From NCBI GenBank assembly GCA_903813345.2, contig CAIIXF020000004.1, forward strand, positions 9,124,196-9,188,195: a stretch of DNA of 64,000 bases. The letters run 5' to 3'. The stretch comes from Owenia fusiformis. Lineage: Eukaryota; Annelida; Polychaeta; Sabellida; Oweniidae. Position numbers and translations under genes: made by a program. How positions within the stretch are numbered: position 1 is the stretch's first letter; each line of letters starts with the position of its first letter. The notes beneath the pieces were generated by a model, which saw only the letters and a list, made by a program, of their open reading frames with translations, made no database searches and was not told the origin of the DNA. Below are positions 26,001 to 38,000 of the stretch, in pieces.

Positions 26001-29000
26001 TGCCAGAACATACTTCTCTAGAAATGAGTCCAAGCTGCCTTGCTCTGGAGCCAAGTACAAACGAGAACTCACTGACTTGTGCCAAACCGGCAGCTACTAT
26101 CCACTTGTAGTGTTTAGCTGACTTTGGAAGTAGGAGACCCAACACAAACACACTTGTGAAGAACTGAAAAAAATGAGATTATTTCACTTAAATGCAAAAT
26201 TCAATTGGGTTCTAGTGTGCATATCTACAGCTACAATCCACTTGTAGTGTTTAGCTGACTTTGGAAGTAGAAGACCCAACACAAACACACTTGTGAAGAA
26301 CTGAAAAATGAGAATATTTCACTTAAAGGAACAGTATTAAACAGTGGACTGGTGTGCATATCTACAGCTACTATCCACTTGTAGTGTTTAGCTGACTTTG
26401 GAAGTAGGAGACCCAACACAAACACACTTGTGAAGAACTGGAAAATGAGAATATTTCACTTAAATGCAAAATTCAATTGGGTTCTAGTGTGCATATCTAC
26501 AGCTATAATACATTTGAAGAGCTTGACTGAATTAGAAAATTAGACAAGCAACACATATATACATCTGTGAAGATCTGTAAAATACATATAAGTACACTGT
26601 ATAATATAATTATACAAGAACACAAATGTATACAAAATGTCCCCACCAATGGGTGATCCCATCAAATGGTTATCCTGAAAATGAGTAGACAAGACTTTAC
26701 TGACACAATTTGAGGACGAAAAGTCAAAAATGGCCGCCTTAAAATTTACCCAGAATCCCCCAAAATTAGCTAGTTCTAGATTTTCATACTAAGAACCACC
26801 CCTGAAAATTTGAAATTGATCCGTCAAACAGTTAAACAAGACTTTACAGACAAGATTTTAGGATGGAAAATCCAAAATGGCTGCCTTGACATTTACCCAG
26901 AATGTCAAAAAACTAATCAGTTCTAGATTTTCATACTAAGAATCATCCCTGAAAAGTTGAAATTGATCTACCAAACGGTTCACCTGAAAACGCGTAGACA
27001 AGACTTTACAGACAAGATTTTAGGACAGAAAATCCAAAATGGCTGCCTTGACATTTACCCAGAATGCCAAAAAACTAATCAGATCTAGGTTTTCATACTA
27101 AGAATCATCCCTGAAAATTTGAAATTGATCTACCAAACGGTTCACCTGGAAATGCGTAGACAAGACTTTACAGACAAGATTTTAGGACAGAAAATCAAAA
27201 ATGGCTGCCTTGACATTTACCCAGAATGCCAAAAAACTAATCAGATCTAAATTTTCATACTAAGATTCATCCCTGAAAATTTGAAATTGATCTACCAAAC
27301 GGTTCACCTGAAAACGTGTAGACAAGACTTTACAGACAAGATTTTAGGACGGAAAAAACCAAAATGGCCGACAATAAAAAAGTGATTACGAGTTTTTGCT
27401 GATTTCCTTTTACAAAATTATCACATATAACTACTGTTAACAATAACATAGGCTTTTTCAACAAAGTACACCTGAAATTATTTATAAAGCTACTAAATAG
27501 TTAAAGTATGAAAACTCAAAAACACCATTCAATATGATACAAAGTATTATCGCACGCTAACTTTTCTTCAGACATTCAAAATGGCTGACATGACTAGGCT
27601 AACAGGTCCAAAACCTAATCAGATGTAGAATGAAGTGAGCTGAACAAGATGTTAAAGTTTTAAAAGCAACTGTGAAGCCGTTTTTCTTAAAGTTTGCAGA
27701 CAAGGATTTTAGCATTTGACCTCAAAATGGCCGACAGGAAGTAGCTATCGAGTTAATTTTTTGTCATCCACATCTGTATGCACTCACAAGTTATTCCTGA
27801 AAATTTGAAGGTGATACCTGTAGCGGTTTTGGAGAAAACTGCCGGACGTACGGACGGACAGACAGACAACCAGACGGACAGACAGACAGACGGACGGATG
27901 AATGGACGGACACTATGTGGTGGGGACATAAAAAGCATAATGTAATAGGGTATTTGTATTGGCTTTACATGCATCTGCAATTGCTATCCAAATATAGGTG
28001 GGGGAGGGGGTGGCCGAGTAAGACAGGGAGTTTATAAGTGTCATTTGACAATTCATAATTTCAATTTATAGGCCAGTCAACTTGGTGTTGGGTGTAAAAT
28101 AGTATTCAAGGTATCAAATTTTGAACTAAGTGCAGCTGCAATGAATTGAGTAAATTATGCAATAGGGTTCACTTAATTAATTCCTCATTCCATTGAGTGT
28201 ATTAACATCTTTGCAAGTGTGCTTCAGAGTGTCAATTCCCAAATAGATTGGTTCTACCCCACTGCCTTTCTGCTAAAGAGATCAATACCTTAAAGCCAAC
28301 AACTGCCATTGTGAGTGTGGTCAAGATTGTCACTTCATATGCCAGGAATGATGGAAACACATGGAGACCTGAAATACATGTATATAGTAAATAAACAAGT
28401 AGTGCCCAATTTAATCTAATGCACTATTTTCAGGTAAATAAAAACAGTATTCCAACACACACAATCACAACATACTACAATTGTTCAGTAGTGGCAAATT
28501 AAGAATTTCTGGGGAAAAAATATGATGTCACGAACAGAATTTGAGTTATGGATTTTATATGGTAATGAGTTTCGATCCCATCATTAAATGAAATGGCAGT
28601 TTAAACTTACCGATTGAAGCAAAGAAAATTGAACCGAGGAAGTTTTTGATTGGTTGTATAAGTGAATCAATATGCTCTGCTAAATGGTGCCCTTGTGCAC
28701 TGACTAGAATCCCAGCAATAAAACACCCCAGCTCCATGGATATATGTAGGAAGTTGGTTATCTGAAATTGAAGAAAACACATTAGTTTAAGTCTACCCTG
28801 ACTACCAACACTACCTCCTTCACCTCGAGGGGCTCTGCTGGGGAGTTCTTCAATCATTGTCAATATAGTAAGATTCTTGCTTTATTTAAGAGATCTTTAC
28901 CACATTCTCTCCAATAGCTGTCACTTTTGTTGCAAATAAGGCATTTTTGGCAAGAAAAATTCCCATACATGATATTCCTTGGGATTTTTGACTTCTCTCA

Positions 29001-32000
29001 TATATGGGTGCTCTTTGTAATGGGTTACAATGGAAATTTCAATTTTAAAAGCGCCCTGAGCCTTTTTACGGCGAATACAGTATTTCAAAAATGTGACAAT
29101 CACATGATGCTAATAGCGATGAATTGCATAAAACGATCACATGATGCCAATGACAACTAAGTTCTATGATGCCAATGGCAACTAAGTTCTATGATGCCAA
29201 TGGCCACTATGTGTAAGGAACAATCGTATGATATGACAATGAAGAACAAATGCATTAAAGAATCATAATGTCTAATACTTCATGATTGTATGTGTTTTAG
29301 TCATTCAAGTTCCTAATAATGTTGTTTTCATACTCACAGTAAGCATTAAGAAGGCTATAGATATAGTAGCCAGCATGGTCAATTCATTACTGTCTTTCTT
29401 CACCAGGTATCTGTAGAATGGGCCAACAGCATACTGAGCTAGCAACCAGGCCAACATAACTGTCACACAGAGAGCTGAAATATAAACAAACATAGCTATA
29501 AACCAGGTCAATATCACTTTCGTTCTTCACCAGGTATCTGTAGAACGGGCCAATAGCATACTGGGGTAGCATCCAGGTGATGTATGGGGGAGGCGGACAA
29601 AACACTATATATGTTCACATTGGATTGTGATTTTGGATAATTTGGGGTTTCACTTCCTTATGGCTGGTGTCTCTTGGATGTTTTTTCTCTTGCCATGTTC
29701 TATAACCATATTTGGTGTTTTTCTGTTTGCACTGTACTACATATTTAGCAAAAAGCCATTTAAAGGCCCACTATACTTAATTCAGAATAAAAAAAAATTC
29801 GCATAGAAAAAGAGAGATCATTAGACATGCATGCACATGTTAAATAAAGTAAATTATTTTTAATAACTGTTGATTTAAAAGATGGCGACACTTGTGTAAA
29901 AATGAATGTATCGTGTAATACAAACAACTTTGCCATTTTTCAATGTCATTGATAAAAACTTGATATATAAAGCTTGACAGAAAATATTTTTGGATAATTT
30001 ATTTTAATCTTTGATGTAGTCCGTTTGAGCTGTTGTTGTTGGTGTCAAATGAAAGATCAGGTTCTGAAATTCAAATTTAAGTATTTATTTTGCCCAAAAA
30101 GGTTAAAAATATGCAAAGTGGGCCTTTAAGTATAAAATAAATACTGTTCACTCGACAGTTCTATAAGTCAAACTTACCCCCTCCCAACTGTGCAAAAAGA
30201 ATCATAAACTGCAGAAGTGGTCCCTCTGAGGAAGTTCCATGTTGGGCTAGAGTGGGGAGTAAGGCTATTAAAAGGCCCAGCAGGACATCTTGCATGATCA
30301 GGATGCCCAGTAATACAGTGCCATAATCTGTGCCTGAAGGTAGATATAAAAGAAACATTTAGGCACTGAAGTAAGATGACATGGAAAATTAGAAGGCTGC
30401 ATGGTGTAACAATGTTTGAATAGATGAGGTGTTTTTTAAACTGATGCATTTAATGTCAAACAAATGTAGATCGCAGCAATGGAGGTCAGTAATAAGCTCC
30501 TATATGGAAAATGTGGCCGAGAATGATGAAGAACTAGCTTCAAAGTAATGTTTTTTTTGTGGTGTAGTTAGTTTTGATATGCTACTAAAGTTTGGGCAAA
30601 GGGTGATAATAGTGCATCACTCCTACGTATTACCTTGAATTAATGTTATACTTCGCAAAAATGTAACACGTCTGAACAACCCCCTACTTGTTGTCATTAA
30701 AGCACATATTCCCCAAAATCTGGTGAACTTCATAAAGTGTTGCAATTAAAAATCTGCATGATCATTAGTTGTGTTTCTAAATAGAATATGTTAAATTAAG
30801 AGCTATCACTCCCTTTCTTCACTGCTTTTCTCATCTAGTTTCAACCTAAAGGTTTACCTTGTTCAGTTTAATGAGCTCTTATATTATAGGTGGATTTATT
30901 TGGTGTTTGGTACAGCTTATAAATTGTTTTCCAATTTTGTTTTCTTTTTGGGTTGCATCAAAATTAGTGATAAATATAAATTAATCAGATTCAAAAAAAA
31001 AAAAAATTCTTACTTCAAAAATAAATGAATTAAAGCTGAAAATATATTGTTTATGTTAAATTTCGCAAATAATCTTCCTTTTATTTGGTCAAATTCAAAT
31101 ATATTTCCCTTCCTTGACCCTTTACCAAAATGAATTTGTCTCAATTTTGAAGGTGCTAGATTCTAGCACTACAAACCTAATTTTAAATGACTGCTTCCAT
31201 ACAAATACCTGCATCCTCATACTATTGAACCCATGAAATTCACGCTAGAATCTAGCACTACAAACCTACAAATACCCGCATCCTCGTACTATCGAACCCA
31301 ATAAATTCTACCCTTTGCATTCGTTTGACTTCACTTCTTAAAAGAGAGCTTCGTCTTCACTCTTTCAAACTAAAATAAACCTGTGAACTCACCGCGCCAA
31401 TCAGTGTTCGTCGGCCAAATTTGACCGACGTTCTATATATGGTCATTCCTTCTGACGTCATCATTGAGCCCGGAATTGACCAATGACATGCGCTTATTTA
31501 ATTAGAACGCATTTTGCGTATGTTACTTCAAGCTCGCTCGCTGGTTGGAGAAAGGTCAGCGCATAGGTCAGAAGTGATTTATTACCCAAACTGTCACCAG
31601 TACCCGTCGTGGGGGCGGGGCTACTAAACTGTAATATGGTCTCTACTGGGCAGAGTGTAGTTTAACTAGACTCTGCACGCAGGGTAAAGAAATTCACTTT
31701 CTTTAAGAAAAGAATAGGGTCATGGGCGTAGTGCTATATTTCTAAGTAATACACCATCGCAGGAACAGTAATTGAGAGAAGAAAAAGGAGCGTTTAGGGG
31801 GGTCTGGGGGGTTCCCCACAGGAATATTTTGAAATTAGGTTTTATTTAGAGCGAATTTGCAACCCTCTGGTACGCCTGTGCGTACCAAGCATATCGGGCG
31901 CTACGCCTATGAGGGTTACACACATTTTATTATCTATTAACTAAAAATGCAGCTTTTAAATTTTGTTATTTCAAACATTTGCCCCTTGCTAAAGTCAAAA

Positions 32001-35000
32001 CAGAAATGTTTGTGAGTACTTTGAATTTAAAAAATAAGCAATCAAATGTATAATGTGCAGCAAAGCTGTGGCCTTTTGTAATTTAGGGAGTTTCAGCCAT
32101 GTTAATTTTTCCGAAAATAACATGGCAGAGAAGTATCAAAATACCAGAACAACGGCAACGCCAAAGCGTAGCGAATCCCATCGAACAGAAATGGCTGGCA
32201 TTTTTACAAACGAAGCGCAAATATCATAAAACAACACACCAGAAAGGCCACCATTTTCAAAATGGTTGCTTGGAAGAAATAATATGCTTTTAAGTAGCCA
32301 CCACTAAAATTTTTGAAAAATCGCACACGTACTTGTAAAATAACACACATAAAAATGATGGTCATTTTTCAAAATGGCCGACTACTCCCCAAAGTTTTAT
32401 TAGACAATGTGCCATGCTTAAAGTATTCACATATCAAATATGAACAAAATCGCTCCACTACTTTTCGAGTTATAGTAAAATACGTTAAAATGGCGGCCAT
32501 TTTTCAAAATGGCCACCTTCTACCAAAAGTGTCTTAAGACAGTGTGCAATGCTTATAGTATTCACACACCAAATATGAACAAAATCGCTCCACTATTTTT
32601 CGAGTTACAGCAAAAATCGTAAAATGACGAGTAAAGGCCGCCATTTTTCAAGATGGCTGCCATGTGCTTTTTTAATATTTACATTTGTAGCATTATTAAT
32701 GTCCTTTATAATCTTTTTACATTTAAAACATATTGCTATTACAGTTTTACATATTGCACCTAAATTACTGTAAAATCGTCACTAAAATGGCCACCATTTT
32801 GAAATGAGCGGCCATTTTGAAAATCGGCTTTCGAGCAGAACTTCTACCCCCATAGGGTATATGTGTACAAAATATTAACAAAATCGGGCCAACGGTATTT
32901 GAGTTATTGCCCGGACGGACGTACGGACGTACGTACGGACGGACGGAGGCGTTCCCTATATCCCTCCTAACTTCGTTCGATGGGATAATAAGAGGACACA
33001 GATATGATAGCTAACCTAGAAAACAAACTAAAATATACAAAAGTTAGGATAAATATAAATTAATCAGATTTAAAAAACAAATAATTATAACTTGAAGAAA
33101 TTAATTAATTAAAGCTGAAAAATGTATTGTATATGTTAAATTTTACAAGTTAACTTCCTTTAATTCAGTCAAATTCATATATATTTCCCTTCTTGACAAA
33201 GCTTCTTTCGTAAAATCATTGACTCAATTTTGAAGGTGCTTTAATCTAGCACTATAAACTTAGTATGTAAACGTAGATACATAAAACATTAGCATCTTAC
33301 CACTTATGAACCCAAAAATTCATGACATCACAAATATGAAAAGAACTACACACTAATTATTGACTCATTCAATAGTTGAACAATAAACACAAATAAATCA
33401 AATAGTAGTACAATTTGGCAACCGTTTTAATATGACAGTTTTGCCGATCGAAAAATATTGCATCAAAGGAATTCTGGGCGATAGGGAATAACAAAATATT
33501 GCTTGTAGGCGAGATCAGACAACTTTGACATTCAAGCAGATATCGGACAAATTCATAAAAATATTGTTTTGAACAATGAGACCAGTGATTATAAATTCTG
33601 GAGTGTGCTCTCTGAGGTCCACATGGAAAGATTTCAATTATTTCAAATTTTGACATGGATTTGATTTTAAATGCTTCTAAATGAGCTTCAAACACTTACT
33701 ATGATTTCTTTTTGTAACATTTTGACTTCCTCAATTCATAAAAAGAACATCATCACTTTTTACTAGTCTTGAACTACTACAATATACCAATTATTTTGGA
33801 GATGTAATTAAGGCACTAAATGTAAACATTTCTTCACCATCAGTCATACCTAGCAGGTTAACAGTTGCAATATTATAGTTGTAACAACTAACGTGTGTAA
33901 TGTGTAAATTGTATTTAGTTATTTTTCTCCTAATAATATGAATCAAATTAGACAGCCATCTGCTCACACAGACACAAGCACACTTGCACAACCCACCACA
34001 TCCACAAGACAACTACAAAAAAATAAGATTTTAGAATTGCGAATTCCTGCAAAGCAGCCATTTTGAATTTTCTGAGGTACAAATCTGAAAAATAATACCA
34101 TAATTGTGATCTACTCCAAAATTCCTTCAATTTGAGTATAATATAGCCATACTTTGAAGGGATCGAAAAATTATTGCGATCGAAATCGTACATAAGACGG
34201 CCATTTTGAATTTTACGAGGCTCGAATCAGAAAAAAAGATACATATTTGTAATCTACTCTTAATTGCCTTTCATTTGAGTATAATAAAGCTATACTTCAG
34301 AAAGATCTAAAAATTAGCGAAAGAAAGAAAGACCTAAAAATCTGTTTTCCTGTCCCCCCATACATGGCACCTGGGGGTCAGGATGAAAAACACGGAATAT
34401 ATGTGAAATAGATAAATGTTGTGAATACACTTCCAAAATTTCAAACAATAATATTCATTACTTTGGTTTAGAATGAAAAATTTATGATTTTTGCAAAAAA
34501 GTCCCGTCATTTTTAAAGCGGCGGCCATCTTAAAAAAAAAATTTTGCGTAAAACTATTTACCAATATACATCTTTCAACAAAATATGAAGAAAAACTGTC
34601 AACTAGTATTTGAGTTATCTTCCGGACAGACGGACTGACTGACTGACTGACTGACTGACGGACAGACGGATGGACGGAGGGCTTCACTATAACCCTAACG
34701 AACTTCGTTCGTTGGGATAATAAGCCACACGGTGAACAGAATCGCACCCTTGAACAGAATACACTTTTCGGTAAAAGATATACTAATGTATTACAAAATA
34801 TGTGAAAATTGGAAAGATTGACCGTTTAGTTATTTCTAAAAAAATGTTTTAATTTAACATTGTTCTCAATGGGAAATTCTTTTTTATTTTTTGAAACAAG
34901 CCTTCACAGACATGATTTTAGGACAAAAAATCCAAAATGTCTGCCTTAACATTTACCAAGAATGCCGAAAAACTAATCAGTTCTAAATTTTTATAGGTAG

Positions 35001-38000
35001 AAACATCCCTGAGAATTTCAAATGAATCCCTCAAACAGTTTGGCTGGAAACCTGTAGACAAGCCTTGACAGACAAGATTTTAGGATGGAAAATTCAAAAT
35101 GGCAACCTTAACATTTTCCCAGACTGCCTAAAAACTAATCAGTTCTAAACTTTCATAGGTAGAAACATCCCTGAGAATTTCAAATGAATCCCTCAAACGG
35201 TTTAGCTGGAAACCTGTAGACAAACCTTGACAGACAAGATTTTAGAACGGAAAATCCAAAATGGCGGCCTTAACATTTACCCAGAATGCCGAAAAACTAA
35301 TCAGTTCTAAACTTTCATAGGTAGAAACATCCCTGAGAATTTCAAATGAATCCCTCAAACGGTTTAGCTGGAAACCTGTAGACAAGCCTTGACAGACAAG
35401 ATTTTTTGGATGGAAAATCCAAAATGGCCGCCTTAACATTTACCCGGAATGCCGAAAAACTAATCAGTTCTAAAATTTCATAGGTAGAAACATCCCTGAG
35501 AATTTCAAATGAATCCCTCAAATGGTTTGGCTGGAAACCTGTAGACAAGCCTTGACAGACAAGATTTTAGGACGGGAAATCCAAAATGGCCACCTTAACA
35601 TTTACCCAGAATGCCGAAAAACTAATCAGTTCTAAACTTTCATTAGTAGAAACATCTTTGAGAATTTCAAATGAATCCCTCAAACGGTTTAGCTGGAAAC
35701 CTGTAGACAAGCCTTGACAGACAAGATTTTAGAACGGAAAATCCAAAATGGCGGCCTTAACATTTACCCAGAATGCCGAAAAACTAATCAGTTCTAAACT
35801 TTCATGATTAAAAACATCCCTGAGAATTTCAAATGAATCCCCTAAACGGTTTGGCTGGAAACCTGTAGACAAGCCTTGACAGACAAGATTTTAGGACGGA
35901 AAATCCAAAAATGGCCACCTTAACATTTACCCAGAATGCCTAGAAACTAATCAGTTCTAAACTTTCATAGGTAGAAACATCCCTGAAAATTTTAAATGAG
36001 TCCCTCAAACGGTTTGGCTGGAAACCTGTAGACAAGCCTTGACAGACAAGATTTTAGGACAAAAAAATCCAAAATGGCCGCCTTAACATTTACCCAGAAT
36101 GCCGAAAAACGAATCAGTTCTAAACTTTCATAGGTAGAAACATCCCTGAGAATTTCAAATGAATCCATCAAACGGTTTGGCTGGAAACCTGTAGACAAGA
36201 TTATTCGGGACGCCTGCCCGCCCAACCGCCCGCCCACCCACCCGCCCGCCTGGCAAACTGATTACAATATAGCACCTGAGGGTGCGATAAAAACGTTTCC
36301 AAAATGCAAACATGGCATTAATATGCAAAATGTCATCACCTGCCATTTGTTACACGCAACAAATGTCAAATGCCAAACGGGAACCATTATCAATATGCAC
36401 TTCTGGTGGTGACATAAAAAACTTCTTACCTTGTGACATTTCTCTCTCTTTGTTTGAAGACAGAAATCTAACGACAAGGGGTGTACTTGATAGTGATAAA
36501 CAAGCAGCAATGAACGCACTTTCACTGTGTGATGCATACACTATGTTACCAAGCAACACACCAAACGCAACCATAATTCCCATTATGGAAGCACTGCCCA
36601 GTGTAGCAACTTTTAGCACCTGAAACCAACGTTTTTTTAATTTATTTAATCCACTTCGTATTAGTATAGTTCATATAATAGTAAAGTTCATTGTATTACA
36701 TCAAATTCAATGATTGATTAATTGTTGAAAGTTTATTTAAAGGAACATTCACGCGGTCCTAACTTCGACCGTTAATTTAAAAAAACGGTGCAGTATGAGA
36801 CTCGTAATCCTTGATTTTCAAACATCCGGTAGGTCAAAAATTCAAATTAACTGTCGAAGTTAGGACCGTGTGATATTGTATAAGATAGATTCTAACTTGA
36901 AAAGTGATGTCACTGTTCTATTTTCTTACCTTCTTCAACTGATCAGGTGAAAACTCTAATCCAACTGAGAAGAGGATGAAAAACACACCAAACTCTCCCA
37001 ATGTCTCTAACTGCACCAATGACTGAAATATAGAAACATGTATGCACAGTAAAACTTGTCTAAGTGGAACGCCTTAGTGGTACCTCTTAAAAGTGTTCGA
37101 CTTGTGAGGTGTTCATTTAACATTTAGTTATTTGGTATTGGAACTCTGAAAAAGTGTTCCATTGACAGACGTGTTTGATTTCTGGAGGTGTCCAACTTCA
37201 CTAGTTTTATTGTATTATTAAAAGGGATTCTATCGGCACAAGTTTTTTTTTCATTGAGAATTGAAATAAAAGGATAATTACAATACAAAATGTCTACACC
37301 TGGCAACACCTGGTATTATTGAGTGAAAACATCTTATCCTTAGTGGCTTAATTAATCATTGCAATTTAAATACAAGGATATCCAAAAAGTAGGTTTCCAG
37401 TTATTCAACAATCTCTTTCTGTAAAATGTAAACATACTTTTGGGTCACCCTGTATAATTTCCAGTTATTCAAGAATCTCTTTTTGTAAACTGTAAACATA
37501 CTTTTGGGTCACCCTGTATAATTTCCAGTTATTCAGCAATCTCTTTCTGTAAACTTTTTTTTTTTAAACAATAGGTTTATTTCATTGATATATTTTTCCT
37601 GTAAACTGTAAACGTACTTTTGGGTCACCCTGTATAATTTCCAGTTATTCAACAATCTCTTTTTGTAAACTGTAAACATACTTTTGGGTTACCCTGTATA
37701 ATTTCCAGTTATTCAACAATCTCTTTCTGTAAACTGTAAACATACTTTTGGGTCACCCTGTATAATTTCCAGTTATTCAACAATCTCTTTCTGTAAACTG
37801 TAAACATACTTTTGGGTCACCCTGTATAATTTCCAGTTATTCAACAATCTCTTTTTTTGTAAACTGTAAACATACTTTTGACTCACCCTGTATAATTTCA
37901 TACCTTTAATGTGTTAAACCCTGATGGTCCCAATATTATTCCACTGAGGACATATCCAAACATTGTTGGGAAATGGAGCGCTGTACATAGCCAGCCAAAT

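Larger units (their letters stand above)
30334..36429 (-). other. TMCO3 intron 8, about 6.1 kb, mostly dispersed repeats
   Basis: No exon seen. Contains the 31314-31685 repeat, AATGGCxGCC-rich repeats (about 32.0-33.0 and 34.0-34.7 kb) ending in GGAC microsatellites and AACTTCGTTCGwTGGGATAATAA, and the 162-bp satellite (34.88-36.2 kb). Confidence 0.75.

Noticed and set aside
26231-26425. Minus-strand frame containing [18 protein letters not shown] twice, as an alternative TMCO3 exon
   Set aside because: These are acceptor-half copies without the exon's conserved second half or a good donor; the intact exon is 26014-26163.
27840-27910. GGAC/AGAC microsatellite as a regulatory element
   Set aside because: The same tract terminates several dispersed repeats in the window, so it is better explained as part of that family.
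36312-36623. 103-codon plus-strand open frame
   Set aside because: Antisense shadow of TMCO3 exon 8.
37440-37890. Minisatellite in intron 6 as another exon-edge array
   Set aside because: Although it abuts the exon 6 donor, its units contain no exon 6 sequence.
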